12,012 nt of DNA from an uncultured Bacteroidota bacterium (GTDB lineage Bacteria > Bacteroidota > Bacteroidia > Chitinophagales > Chitinophagaceae). Positions 1-7,575 of this stretch are shown here, one piece after another. A program made the position numbers and the translations under genes. Numbering within the stretch: the stretch's first letter is position 1; each line of letters begins with the position of its first letter. The notes beneath the pieces are model-generated. The model saw only the letters and a list, made by a program, of their open reading frames with translations. It made no database searches and had not been told where the DNA came from. The stretch spans positions 1 to 12,012 of the forward strand of contig CALLKA010000083.1 in the NCBI GenBank assembly GCA_938008665.1, written 5' to 3'.

Positions 1-228
1 CACGGCGAGGTGGATACGTTCCTCATTGACCGCACGCTCCACCGCCTCCCACGCCGCCCCGCCCACACGCCGCAGCGGGGCAGAGAGCGTGTCGAGCAGC
101 GCGAAGACGGTCTGCACGTGCTGCTGACCCAGCGCACCGCCCATTTGTCCACCCATTCCGGGCAAATTGCCTTCCCCGGCGGCAAGACGGACCCTGGAGA
201 GAGCCCCGAGGAAGCCGCCCTGCGCGGC
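1..228 (+). pseudogene. Partial Nudix hydrolase, CoA-pyrophosphatase type (NudL/YeaB-like), truncated at both ends
   Basis: Frame 1 reads from the window edge to a TAG at 232. Residues near the end give HSGQIAFPGGK followed by TDPGESPEEAALR. The HSGQ.AFPGG segment is the signature of the CoA pyrophosphatase (UPF0035) branch of Nudix hydrolases, which cleave CoA and related nucleoside diphosphates. The Nudix box (G-x5-E-x7-R-E-U-x-E-E-x-G-U) is present only through its Arg. The catalytic R-E-x-x-E-E part is replaced by Gly and a stop, so the piece cannot be an active enzyme. A GTG at 10 could be called as a start, but the upstream codons are also open and the true N-terminus is probably outside the window. 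Composition suggests a high-GC proteobacterium. The break falls at about 227-231, where I place a chimeric join. Confidence 0.75.
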
Positions 229-316
229 TAGGCGGGCCGGGGACGGCTGTCGCTGCGGCGCCTGTACCGGGACCTGTCCGGGGCGGTAGATCACGCGAGT
301 AGGTGCGACAAGGCTG
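229..316. other. Unassigned GC-rich segment between two gene fragments
   Basis: This short stretch lies between the broken Nudix box and the reverse-strand response-regulator start. A plus-strand frame is open through it (for example RLSLRRLYRDLSGAVDH), but I do not recognise it and it is too short to support a gene call. It is probably one more read-sized piece of the patchwork. Confidence 0.4.
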
Positions 317-364
317 CATGGCGAACAATGCTTCGTCCTCGACAACGAGGATGCGCTTTGCCAT
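317..364 (-). pseudogene. Response-regulator receiver domain, N-terminal fragment only (16 codons)
   Basis: Read on the minus strand from an ATG at 364, the protein begins MAKRILVVEDEALFAM. This is the first beta strand and acidic pocket (E-D-E) of a CheY-like receiver domain, typical of proteobacterial response regulators. After this Met the reading continues QPCRTYSRDLPP, which no longer resembles a receiver domain. The phospho-acceptor Asp and the rest of the fold are absent. Bases 365 to about 400 would be its upstream non-coding region. The family is fairly clear from the opening residues. The gene is a remnant of a chimeric read, not a functional product. Confidence 0.6.
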
Positions 365-393
365 GCGCGTCTTCTAACCTTGGAACGGAGTGA

Positions 394-611
394 CTGGCAA
401 TTCTGCGTGATCCCAAATCCCCCGATGCCGACCCGCAGGTGCTGGCCAGCCCCTGCGACGCCATCCTGGGCGCCTGCGGCCCGGTGCGTGGCCTGCAGGT
501 CTTCCAGGCCAAGGTCGAAGCCTGGAAAGCCACCGCCACCGCCGACATCTCCGCCGCCGAAGTGCGGCAGGCCTGGCAGGATCGCCAGTCGCAGCTGCAG
601 CAGCAGTTGCG
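394..611 (+). pseudogene. Fragment of an unidentified high-GC ORF
   Basis: In frame 1, after a TGA at 391-393, codons are open and strongly GC-biased at third positions. They encode a segment containing DPKSPDADPQVLASPCDAI, then FQAKVEAWKATATADISAAE and a Gln-rich, probably helical end (RQSQLQQQLRQ). I do not recognise the family. Coding bias stops at about 605-615, where the AT-rich actB sequence takes over. The frame then drifts into actB DNA and ends at 729, so that downstream tail is spurious. The true start and end of this protein are outside what can be seen. Confidence 0.45.
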
Positions 612-617
612 GCAAGT
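591..617. other. Chimeric junction in a GCA/GCT-repeat stretch
   Basis: Both neighbours can be read naturally through this stretch. In frame 1 it gives the Gln-rich end of the upstream fragment. In frame 0 it gives a poly-Ala run followed by ASCEMPIKK, which is what precedes this point in Bacteroidota ActB. The simple repeat (gcagctgcagcagcagttg) is shared sequence at which an assembler could have joined two genomes. A 7-nt direct repeat, agttgcg, occurs at 605-611 and 615-621. The exact crossover cannot be fixed within this interval. Confidence 0.6.
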
Positions 618-3608
618 TGCGAAATGCCTATTAAAAAGTCAATTCCATTTGCGAATAAGCCGGAAGATATTGTTCCAGGTATTGCTGATTATTATGCAAC
701 TACTTATGTGCAAGATGGTGATGTGGTAAGTGTACTTGCCAAAGTGCGTGATGGTCGTCCAATTAAATTAGAAGGTAATGATTTATCACCTTTAACAGGT
801 GGTGGAACTTCAGCGCGTGTTCAAGCGGCTGTTTTAGATTTATATGATACTGCGCGTTTGCGTTTCCCAACCATTGCAGGTAAGGAAGCAACTTTTGAGG
901 ATATTGATAAAGCGATTGCTGCTGAATTAGTTGGCAACACGGTGATTGTTACAAGTTCAATTACCTCTCCTACTACTAAAAAAGTAGTGGCACAATTTTT
1001 AGCAAAACATCCGGGTAGCAAACACGTTACTTACGACGCTGTTTCAAGCAGTGCCATGTTGTTAGCCAACGAAGCTTGTTATGGTAAAAGAGTAATTCCT
1101 TCCTACCATTTTGAAAAAGCAAAAGCAATTGTTTCTTTAAGCGCTGACTTTTTAGGTACTTGGTTAAACCCAGTTGCCTTCGCAAAACAATATGCGGTTG
1201 GAAAAAAATTAGATGAAAAAAATCCTGCGATGAGCAAGCATATCCACTTTGAAACAGTGGCGAGTATGACTGGTTCTAATGCAGATGAAAAATATTTATG
1301 TCGCCCTTCTGAAATTGGTTTGGTTGCTGCTGCTTTATTAAGTGCAGTAAAAGGAACTGGCGTAACAGGTGTGACAGATGAAAAATTAAAAGCAGGTATC
1401 GAAGCTGCTGCAAAAGCATTAACTGCTAACCAAGGCGCTGCATTAGTAGTTGCGGGTAGCGATGATGTAAATGTTCAAATTTTAGTGAACGCAATTAATG
1501 CGACAGTAGGTGCAAATGGCACTACTATTAATTTTGGTACTACTGTTAACTACCGTCAAGGTGTTGATAGCGATTTTGCAACTTTGGTTGATGACATGAA
1601 CGCAGGTAAAGTAAACAGTATTTTATTTTACGGCGCAAACCCTGTGTATACTTGGCCAAATGCAGAAAAAGTAAAATCAGGTTTAGCGAAAGTGAAAACA
1701 ACTATTTCATTCAATGCTAAATTAGATGAAACAACTGCACTTTGTAAATATGTAATTCCTGCACCACACTTTTTAGAAAGTTGGGGTGACGCTGAACCAG
1801 CTACAGGATATATTAGTTTCTTACAACCAACAATATCTCCCTTATTTAAAACGCGTGCATTTGAAGATTCATTATTAAAATGGTCTGGCGATGCAACTGA
1901 TTACACTACTTATTTAAAAAATGAGTGGTCTGCTAAATTAGGTGGTGAAGCTGCTTGGAATAAAATTTTACAAGCGGGTGTTTCAAATCCTGCTGCTGAA
2001 ACTTTTGCAGGTGCTACTTTAAATGCAACAGCAGTAAGTTCTGCTTTAGCTGCAGTGAGTGCAACGAAGCCTTCTACAAAAATTGAATTAGCCTTATACC
2101 AAAAAGTAGGTATCGGTGCTGGTCAAGGTGCTGCTAACCCTTGGTTACAGGAATTACCTGATCCAGTGACACGTGCTACTTGGGACAACTATATTATAGT
2201 ATCGCCTGCGATGGCAAAATCTTTATTGAATATTGATTTAAACAATCCAGGGCAAGCAGATGCTTATGAGGTTAAACCTCCGAAGCAAGTGGTTAAATTA
2301 ACGGTTGATGGAAAATCAATTGAACTTCCTGTATTAATTATTCCTGGCACACATCCACAAACTGTGGGTATTGCGGTGGGTTATGGTCGTGCAGATGCTT
2401 TAGGAAAATCAGTGATTGGTACTGGTAAAAATGCGTATCCTTTGGCTTGCATTGAAAATGGCAATGTTCATTTTAATTGCAGCAATGTTACTTTAACGCC
2501 AACAGGTGAAACTTATCCTGTTGCTTTAACACAAACACATTTCCGTTACGATACAGAACAAGGAACGCGTACGGAAGTAATGAAAGAAATTTCTTTGGCT
2601 TCTTATATTAAACATCCAACAGAAATTAGAGAAGAGCGTGATCATGAATTTAGAATGATCACGGAAGGTGGTGATAAGATGAAGCAATTTGAAGCGCTTG
2701 AAAAATTTGAAAAAGAAGCTACTATTTATCCAGTGTACGATCGTCCAGGAATTAAGTGGGGCATGAGTGTAGATTTAAATAGTTGTAATGGTTGCGGTGC
2801 TTGCGTAGTTGCATGTAACGCTGAAAACAACGTATCAGTAGTGGGTAAGCCGGAAGTATTACGTGGTCATGAAATGCATTGGTTACGTATTGACAAATAT
2901 TATAGCGGTGATATGGAAAATCCAAAAGTGGTTTTCCAACCTTTAATGTGTCAACATTGCGACAACGCTCCTTGTGAAAACGTTTGTCCAGTGGCTGCAA
3001 CGAATCATAGCTCTGAAGGTTTAAACCAAATGACTTATAACCGTTGTATTGGTACACGTTATTGCGCGAACAACTGTCCTTTCAAAGTGCGTCGTTTTAA
3101 CTGGGCTGATTATACTGGTGCAGATAGTTTCCCTGATAACCAAAAAGGAGAAGTGAATGATGTTGTGTTAGATATGAATGATGATTTATCTAGAATGGTA
3201 TTAAATCCAGATGTCACTGTTCGTTCACGTGGGGTAATTGAAAAATGTTCTTTCTGTGTGCAACGTCTACAAGCTGCTAAGTTAGATGCTAAAAAAGATT
3301 CTCGTCCAATGGTGGATGCTGATGTAAAAGTGGCTTGTCAACAATCATGTCCTACCAACGCAATCAACTTTGGTAATGCAAATGATAAACATAGTGCAAT
3401 TTCAAAAGTGCGCGTTGATAATCCGAATCGTCAGTTTTATGTGTTAGAGCAATTACACGTATTACCTAATGTTACTTACTTAGCTAAAGTAAGAAATATT
3501 GATGAGGTTGGTGAGGAGCATGCAGCAGCGGGTCATGATACTAAAGCGGAACACAAAGCTGAAGCAGCGGGTCATGATACAAAAGCAGAAACTAAGGCGG
3601 CTCATTAA
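612..3608 (+). CDS. actB: Alternative complex III subunit ActB (molybdopterin-oxidoreductase-like plus iron-sulfur domains), 5'-truncated
   Basis: Iron-sulfur subunit of the quinol:cytochrome c oxidoreductase ACIII, periplasmic side. Numbering from the Met at 624, residues 1 to about 640 form the molybdopterin-oxidoreductase-like domain, which carries no molybdenum cofactor in characterised ACIII. Residues about 700-960 form a NrfC/PsrB-like domain with four cysteine motifs: C721/724/727/731, C776/779/784/788, C808/T811/C814/C818 and C875/878/905/909. Thr811 in CIGTRYC replaces a ligand, as expected for a 3Fe-4S site. The C-terminus is a His/Lys/Glu/Ala-rich repeat tail. The Met at 624 is not the real start: in-frame codons before it read AASCEMP, the family's end of a Tat signal with a possible lipobox Cys. 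The earlier codons are lost at the chimeric join. The 37-nt gap to actC implies one operon. The family assignment is firm; the N-terminus is not real. Confidence 0.95.
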   Translation, partial: ASCEMPIKKSIPFANKPEDIVPGIADYYATTYVQDGDVVSVLAKVRDGRPIKLEGNDLSPLTGGGTSARVQAAVLDLYDTARLRFPTIAGKEATFEDIDKAIAAELVGNTVIVTSSITSPTTKKVVAQFLAKHPGSKHVTYDAVSSSAMLLANEACYGKRVIPSYHFEKAKAIVSLSADFLGTWLNPVAFAKQYAVGKKLDEKNPAMSKHIHFETVASMTGSNADEKYLCRPSEIGLVAAALLSAVKGTGVTGVTDEKLKAGIEAAAKALTANQGAALVVAGSDDVNVQILVNAINATVGANGTTINFGTTVNYRQGVDSDFATLVDDMNAGKVNSILFYGANPVYTWPNAEKVKSGLAKVKTTISFNAKLDETTALCKYVIPAPHFLESWGDAEPATGYISFLQPTISPLFKTRAFEDSLLKWSGDATDYTTYLKNEWSAKLGGEAAWNKILQAGVSNPAAETFAGATLNATAVSSALAAVSATKPSTKIELALYQKVGIGAGQGAANPWLQELPDPVTRATWDNYIIVSPAMAKSLLNIDLNNPGQADAYEVKPPKQVVKLTVDGKSIELPVLIIPGTHPQTVGIAVGYGRADALGKSVIGTGKNAYPLACIENGNVHFNCSNVTLTPTGETYPVALTQTHFRYDTEQGTRTEVMKEISLASYIKHPTEIREERDHEFRMITEGGDKMKQFEALEKFEKEATIYPVYDRPGIKWGMSVDLNSCNGCGACVVACNAENNVSVVGKPEVLRGHEMHWLRIDKYYSGDMENPKVVFQPLMCQHCDNAPCENVCPVAATNHSSEGLNQMTYNRCIGTRYCANNCPFKVRRFNWADYTGADSFPDNQKGEVNDVVLDMNDDLSRMVLNPDVTVRSRGVIEKCSFCVQRLQAAKLDAKKDSRPMVDADVKVACQQSCPTNAINFGNANDKHSAISKVRVDNPNRQFYVLEQLHVLPNVTYLAKVRNIDEVGEEHAAAGHDTKAEHKAEAAGHDTKAETKAAH
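3525..3590 (+). repeat. In-frame tandem repeat coding AAGHDTKAE at the ActB C-terminus
   Basis: Two 27-nt copies (3525-3551 and 3564-3590), 39 nt apart, both encode AAGHDTKAE. They are separated by HKAE, and the second is followed by TKAAH and the stop. The copies differ only at synonymous third positions (act/aca, gcg/gca), so the peptide repeat is conserved while the DNA has begun to drift. The tail lies beyond the last iron-sulfur ligands and is probably a flexible periplasmic extension. Confidence 0.85.
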
Positions 3609-3645
3609 TAAAAAGTAGAGATTAAAAAATTAGAAATAGTTAAAG

Positions 3646-5091
3646 ATGCATATTAAATACGAATCACAGTTGCGCGAACCATTGGTATATGGTGAGAAAA
3701 ATTTTCACCAAGTTACTGAGGATATTTTGCGCCCTATCGAAGTGAAACCATCTCGTTTATGGTACATTGGCTTTTTTATTGCTGTAACACTTTTATTATT
3801 TGGGGTGTATAGCTTATATCGTGAGGTAACTTATGGTATTGGTCAGTGGAACTTGAACAAAACAATTGGATGGGGTTGGGATATTACCAACTTCGTTTGG
3901 TGGGTGGGTATTGGTCACGCAGGTACTTTGATTTCAGCTGTATTATTATTATTCCGTCAAGGTTGGAGAACTGGGGTGAATCGTGCTGCTGAGGCGATGA
4001 CCATTTTCGCGGTTATGTGCGCAGGTCAATTTCCTATCTTCCACATGGGTCGTGTTTGGTTAGCTTTTTTCATTATGCCTTACCCGAACTCTCGTGGTCC
4101 TTTGTGGGTGAATTTTAATTCACCATTATTATGGGACGTATTTGCGATCTCAACTTATTTTACGGTTTCTTTATTATTCTGGTATTCTGGTTTGTTACCC
4201 GATTTAGCTACTGTGCGCGATCGTGCGTTTACAAAATTGAGAAAAAAATTATATGGCATTGCTGCATTTGGTTGGACTGGTTCTACCAAGCATTGGCAAC
4301 GTCATGAAAGTTTATCTTTAGTATTGGCTGGTTTATCTACACCACTGGTATTATCGGTTCACACGATTGTATCTTTTGACTTTGCTACTTCAGTAATTCC
4401 AGGTTGGCATACGACTATCTTCCCTCCTTACTTTGTGGCGGGTGCGATTTTCTCTGGCTTCGCCATGGTACAATCTTTATTGATTGTTGTACGTAAAGTT
4501 TTCGGATTAACCGATTACATTACTATTGGTCACATCGACTTAATGAATAAAGTAATTGTACTTACAGGATCCATTGTAGGTATCGCTTACTTAACTGAAT
4601 TATTTATGGGCTGGTACTCTCAAAATAAATATGAGGGATATACTTTCTGGTATAGCCGTGCTTATTTATTTAGCCCTTATGGTTGGAGCTATTGGGGTAT
4701 GATGGCTTGTAACGTATTATCTCCACAAATTTTCTGGTCAAGAAAAATGAGAAGAAACGTGTTTGTTACTTTCTTCATGAGTATCATCGTTAACATTGGT
4801 ATGTGGTTTGAGCGTTTTGTAATTATTGTTACTTCATTGTATCGTGATTATTTACCATCAAGCTGGTCAGTATATTATAGTCCGAGTATTTGGGAAATTG
4901 GTTTTTACTTAGGAACATTTGGATTATTCTTTACTTGCTTCTTCTTATTCGCTAAATATTTCCCAGTAATCGCGGTTGCTGAAATTAAATATGTATTAAA
5001 GAGAAGTGGTGAATCATACAAACCTGAATTTGAGAAATTGGAAGCGCAACCGTTGGATAAATTTATTCACGATAATACGCATGCACATTAA
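3646..5091 (+). CDS. actC: Alternative complex III subunit ActC, NrfD-like quinol-site membrane protein
   Basis: Integral membrane subunit of ACIII, a member of the NrfD/PsrC family. In this complex it is thought to form the quinol oxidation site next to the iron-sulfur subunit and a putative proton path. The 481 residues show about ten hydrophobic helices, beginning near residues 37-60 (WYIGFFIAVTLLLFGVY) and ending near 415-445. The third helix region contains AGQFPIFHMGRVW and the second contains GIGHAG, both characteristic of this family, with charged residues buried in the membrane part. The N-terminal 35 residues are polar and cytoplasmic-looking. It lies 37 nt after actB and 25 nt before actD, all on the same strand, so co-transcription is likely. 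The ATG at 3646 follows an A-rich leader without a clear Shine-Dalgarno, normal for Bacteroidota. Full length, no anomalies seen. Confidence 0.95.
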   Translation: MHIKYESQLREPLVYGEKNFHQVTEDILRPIEVKPSRLWYIGFFIAVTLLLFGVYSLYREVTYGIGQWNLNKTIGWGWDITNFVWWVGIGHAGTLISAVLLLFRQGWRTGVNRAAEAMTIFAVMCAGQFPIFHMGRVWLAFFIMPYPNSRGPLWVNFNSPLLWDVFAISTYFTVSLLFWYSGLLPDLATVRDRAFTKLRKKLYGIAAFGWTGSTKHWQRHESLSLVLAGLSTPLVLSVHTIVSFDFATSVIPGWHTTIFPPYFVAGAIFSGFAMVQSLLIVVRKVFGLTDYITIGHIDLMNKVIVLTGSIVGIAYLTELFMGWYSQNKYEGYTFWYSRAYLFSPYGWSYWGMMACNVLSPQIFWSRKMRRNVFVTFFMSIIVNIGMWFERFVIIVTSLYRDYLPSSWSVYYSPSIWEIGFYLGTFGLFFTCFFLFAKYFPVIAVAEIKYVLKRSGESYKPEFEKLEAQPLDKFIHDNTHAH

Positions 5092-5096
5092 TTAAA

Positions 5097-5111
5097 TATC
5101 GATTAAGAAAA
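5097..5111 (+). repeat. 15-nt spacer motif TATCGATTAAGAAAA, copy 1 (actC-actD)
   Basis: The 15-nt sequence tatcgattaagaaaa lies five bases after the actC stop codon and five bases before the actD ATG. An identical copy lies at 7576-7590, also exactly five bases after a stop codon. Its A-rich 3' part could aid translation initiation, which in Bacteroidota depends on A-rich leaders rather than a Shine-Dalgarno. That role is inference. Confidence 0.5.
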
Positions 5112-5116
5112 AGATT

Positions 5117-5701
5117 ATGGCACAAAAGAAATTTGTAGTTGGTTGTTTTGATGAAGAAAAGGTTTTATTTCCTGCAGTAAAGCAAGTGCGTGCTGCTGGC
5201 TATAAAATTAAAGATGTGTATACACCGTTTGCTGTGCATGGTTTAGACCACGCCTTGGGTATGCGCGAAACCAGCTTACACACCGCAGGTTTTATTTATG
5301 GTATTACAGGTACCGCTACTGCAATTAGCGCAATCAGTTGGATTTTCACAAAAGATTGGCCTTTGAATATTGGCGGTAAACCACATTTTGCTTTACCAGC
5401 TTGGGTACCAATCATATTTGAGTTAACAGTATTATTTGCAGCGGTGGGTATGGTGATGACTTTTTGTTATTTATGTCAATTAGCGCCTGGTGTTAAAAAA
5501 CATCATTTTCATAAGCGTGCTACGGATGATTTATTTGTAATGGTGATTGAGTGTACCGATAAAACAAATACCGACGACTTAAAAGCTTTGTTAAGTTCCA
5601 ATGGTGCTATTGAAACCGATGTACAAGTTGCTGAGGATGGATGGTGGTTTGGTACTTATGATAAAGAGGATAATTTATACAACGAAAAACAACTTGCATA
5701 A
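5117..5701 (+). CDS. actD: Alternative complex III subunit ActD (DUF3341)
   Basis: Small membrane subunit of ACIII, DUF3341 family; 194 residues is close to the usual length. The N-terminal about 50 residues form a soluble domain (KKFVVGCFDEEKVLFPAVKQ, then KIKDVYTPFAVHGLD) with the Pro-hinged motif typical of the family. Two membrane helices follow near residues 57-80 (AGFIYGITGTATAISAISW) and 97-123 (WVPIIFELTVLFAAVGMVM), then a short cytoplasmic C-terminal domain that resumes an alpha/beta fold. It has no cofactor motif and is thought to be structural, packing against the ActC/ActF bundle. The ATG at 5117 is preceded by the A-rich spacer motif. The following spacer to actE (5702-5754) shows no recognisable site. 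The function beyond structure is unknown in the family. Confidence 0.93.
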   Translation: MAQKKFVVGCFDEEKVLFPAVKQVRAAGYKIKDVYTPFAVHGLDHALGMRETSLHTAGFIYGITGTATAISAISWIFTKDWPLNIGGKPHFALPAWVPIIFELTVLFAAVGMVMTFCYLCQLAPGVKKHHFHKRATDDLFVMVIECTDKTNTDDLKALLSSNGAIETDVQVAEDGWWFGTYDKEDNLYNEKQLA

Positions 5702-5754
5702 ACATTGCTCTTTCACGAAGCGCCCAAAAACAAGAACATTATAAAAGAACTCGA

Positions 5755-6339
5755 ATGAATAAATTTTTTACAATATTATCTTTAGTCGCAGTAGTTGGAT
5801 TAACTAGCTGTAACGATATTAAGCGTACTCCAGGTAAAATTTATATGCCAGATATGGCCTATAGCCGTGCCTATGAAACCTACGCGGATCATAGCAACTT
5901 AGCTAGCCAAGGAATTAATTATGACAATCGTCCTGTTGCAGGTACTATTGCACGTGGCAAGGAAATGCCTTTCCCATATGCGATGGATAAACCAGGTGAT
6001 TCAACCAACTATGTAGCATCTAAAATGGTTCCAAATCCAATTGATTCTTTAACTGTGAAAGAGGCTGCTGAAGCAGAGCGTTTGTATTTAATTAATTGTG
6101 GTATTTGTCATGGAACAAAATTAGACGGTAATGGTCCTTTATACAATGGTGGTAACGGTCCATATGCTGCAAAGCCAGCTACACTAGTAGGGGATGCGAA
6201 ATATGAAAACATGCCTGCTGGTCAAATGTTTTATTCTGTTGCGTACGGAAAAAACTTGATGGGCTCCTATGCATCACAATTAAGCAGACATCAACGCTGG
6301 ATGATTATTAAATATATTAAGAATAAACAAACGAAGTAA
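5755..6339 (+). CDS. actE: Alternative complex III subunit ActE, monoheme cytochrome c lipoprotein
   Basis: Membrane-anchored periplasmic cytochrome c of ACIII that carries electrons out of the complex towards the oxidase. Residues 1-19 form a lipoprotein signal (MNKFFTILSLVAVVGLTSC) with Cys19 as the predicted lipidated residue. One haem-binding motif, C115-G-I-C118-H119, is visible. Met169 in NLMGSYASQL is the likely distal haem ligand by analogy with class I cytochromes. The segment before the haem (GKIYMPDMAYSRAYETYADH) is a conserved wrapping arm seen in Bacteroidota ActE. At 194 residues it is full length. It sits 53 nt after actD, and its TAA at 6337-6339 is separated from the actF ATG by one base, so actE and actF are probably translationally coupled. 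The distal ligand is inferred, the rest is clear. Confidence 0.94.
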   Translation: MNKFFTILSLVAVVGLTSCNDIKRTPGKIYMPDMAYSRAYETYADHSNLASQGINYDNRPVAGTIARGKEMPFPYAMDKPGDSTNYVASKMVPNPIDSLTVKEAAEAERLYLINCGICHGTKLDGNGPLYNGGNGPYAAKPATLVGDAKYENMPAGQMFYSVAYGKNLMGSYASQLSRHQRWMIIKYIKNKQTK

Positions 6340-6340
6340 G

Positions 6341-7570
6341 ATGGCATCTATTAAAGAGCAATTTGAAATTCCTGGTACACTTAAAACATGGTCTTATGCT
6401 TTAATAGGCATAGGTGGTGCTGCATTATTATATGGCATGTTTACCAAAGGATTTAGTTCAGACGAACATGAGCAAGTGCATTTTTGGGGAACCTTAATGT
6501 ACAATACTATTTTTTGGACTTTAGTAACGAATGCTGCTATGTTCTTTTTGTGTTTCAGCACAATGGCGATGGCTGCTTGGATGCAATCATTTCGCAGAAT
6601 TGCAGAAGCGATCTCTACTTTAGTGCCCATCTTTGGTGGTATCACTTTAATGGTATTATTATATGTAGTGCTTTCTCACAATCATCATATTTACCATTGG
6701 TTGGATGCTGAGGCAGTAGCGAAGGATCCTATCTTAAAAGGTAAAGCAGGTTTCTTAAATCCTACTTTCTTTGTGATTTGGACTACATTAACTATTGTAC
6801 TTTGGAGTTATTTTGGTTATAGAATGCGTCAAATTAGTTTGGAAGCAGATGTGGCTCCGATGGATGCTGCCACTGCACATAAATATAATGTGCGTAGCAT
6901 GGTGCGTTCTGGTTTCTTTCTAGTTTGGTTTGGATTAACAGTAGCAAGTACTGTTCCTTGGTTATGGTTAATGAGTATTGACTCACATTGGTATTCAACG
7001 ATGTATAGTTGGTATACTTTTGCAAGTTCATTTGTGGCAGGTATGGCCTTGATTGCACTTTGGTTAATCTACATGAAAAACAAAGGGTACATGGAATTAT
7101 CTACCAGCGAGCATTTGCATGATGTAGGTAAATTTATGTTTGCATTTTCTATCTTCTGGACGTATTTGTGGTTTTCACAATACATGCTTATTTGGTATGC
7201 GAATATTCCTGAGGAAACCATCTATTTTAAAAATAGAGTACAAGGAAGTTACAAGCCTATCTTTTTCTTAAACTTATTTATCAATTTCCTTTGTCCTTTA
7301 TTGATATTAATGAAACGCTCTGCGAAAAGAAACTTTACATTAGTTGCTTTCATGGCAGTACTTATATTATTTGGTCACTGGATTGATTTTTATCAAATGG
7401 TGATGGGTAGCTTAATGAAGGAGCATGTTAGTTTAGGTTGGTTGGATTTTGGTATCCTAGCATTTTTTGTAGGGGTAATGATTTTGATGGTAGCGCGTTC
7501 ATTGGCAAGCAAGCCGTTGATTGCAAAGTACCATCCATTTTTGAAGGAAAGTATCCTTCACCAAGTTTAA
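6341..7570 (+). CDS. actF: Alternative complex III subunit ActF, second NrfD-like membrane subunit
   Basis: Second large membrane subunit of ACIII, paralogous in fold to ActC, and named in databases as quinol:cytochrome c oxidoreductase quinone-binding subunit 2. The 409 residues carry about ten hydrophobic helices, starting at LKTWSYALIGIGGAALLYG (near residue 14) and ending with LDFGILAFFVGVMILMVA near the C-terminus. The helices between contain FSIFWTYLWFSQYMLIWYANIPEE and ILFGHWIDFYQMVMG, strongly conserved in this family. Polar residues there (His, Asp, Glu, Tyr) are candidates for a proton path. The start is one base after the actE stop, which supports coupling. The gap to coxB is 33 nt and holds the second copy of the spacer motif. 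The protein appears complete, with no odd features. Confidence 0.95.
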   Translation: MASIKEQFEIPGTLKTWSYALIGIGGAALLYGMFTKGFSSDEHEQVHFWGTLMYNTIFWTLVTNAAMFFLCFSTMAMAAWMQSFRRIAEAISTLVPIFGGITLMVLLYVVLSHNHHIYHWLDAEAVAKDPILKGKAGFLNPTFFVIWTTLTIVLWSYFGYRMRQISLEADVAPMDAATAHKYNVRSMVRSGFFLVWFGLTVASTVPWLWLMSIDSHWYSTMYSWYTFASSFVAGMALIALWLIYMKNKGYMELSTSEHLHDVGKFMFAFSIFWTYLWFSQYMLIWYANIPEETIYFKNRVQGSYKPIFFLNLFINFLCPLLILMKRSAKRNFTLVAFMAVLILFGHWIDFYQMVMGSLMKEHVSLGWLDFGILAFFVGVMILMVARSLASKPLIAKYHPFLKESILHQV

Positions 7571-7575
7571 TAAAT

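Larger units (their letters stand above)
1..611. other. GC-rich chimeric patchwork, foreign to the rest of the window
   Basis: Base composition is very different from the remainder: 43 of 60 bases are G or C in both 61-120 and 241-300, against 20 of 60 in 1801-1860. Coding signals inside it change frame and strand every 50 to 250 bases and each is broken: a Nudix fragment, a response-regulator N-terminus on the minus strand, and an unidentified ORF piece. No gene is complete. This pattern fits a metagenomic misassembly of several proteobacterium-like reads joined to a Bacteroidota contig, rather than a genomic island. The assembly explanation is inference; the composition and frame breaks are seen directly. 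Confidence 0.85.

Noticed and set aside
23..364. Long minus-strand ORF of 113 residues
   Set aside because: Only its first 16 residues are receiver-domain-like. The rest is GC-rich read-through across unrelated pieces, including the reverse of the Nudix fragment.
1..611. Genomic island or recent horizontal transfer upstream of the act operon
   Set aside because: Gene pieces are broken in mid-motif, there is no integrase, IS end or tRNA, and the other end of the contig carries raw adapter. An assembly artefact is the simpler explanation.
2752..3057. Minus-strand ORF inside actB
   Set aside because: It is a shadow of the iron-sulfur domain, whose plus-strand cysteine motifs are unmistakable, and the reverse translation shows no family features.
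612..3608. ActB as a novel fused molybdenum oxidoreductase with iron-sulfur domain
   Set aside because: The fusion of the two parts is the known architecture of ActB in alternative complex III and is not new.
6484..6711. Plus-strand ORF overlapping actF in another frame
   Set aside because: It is wholly inside actF, has no start context and no recognisable sequence; a chance open frame.
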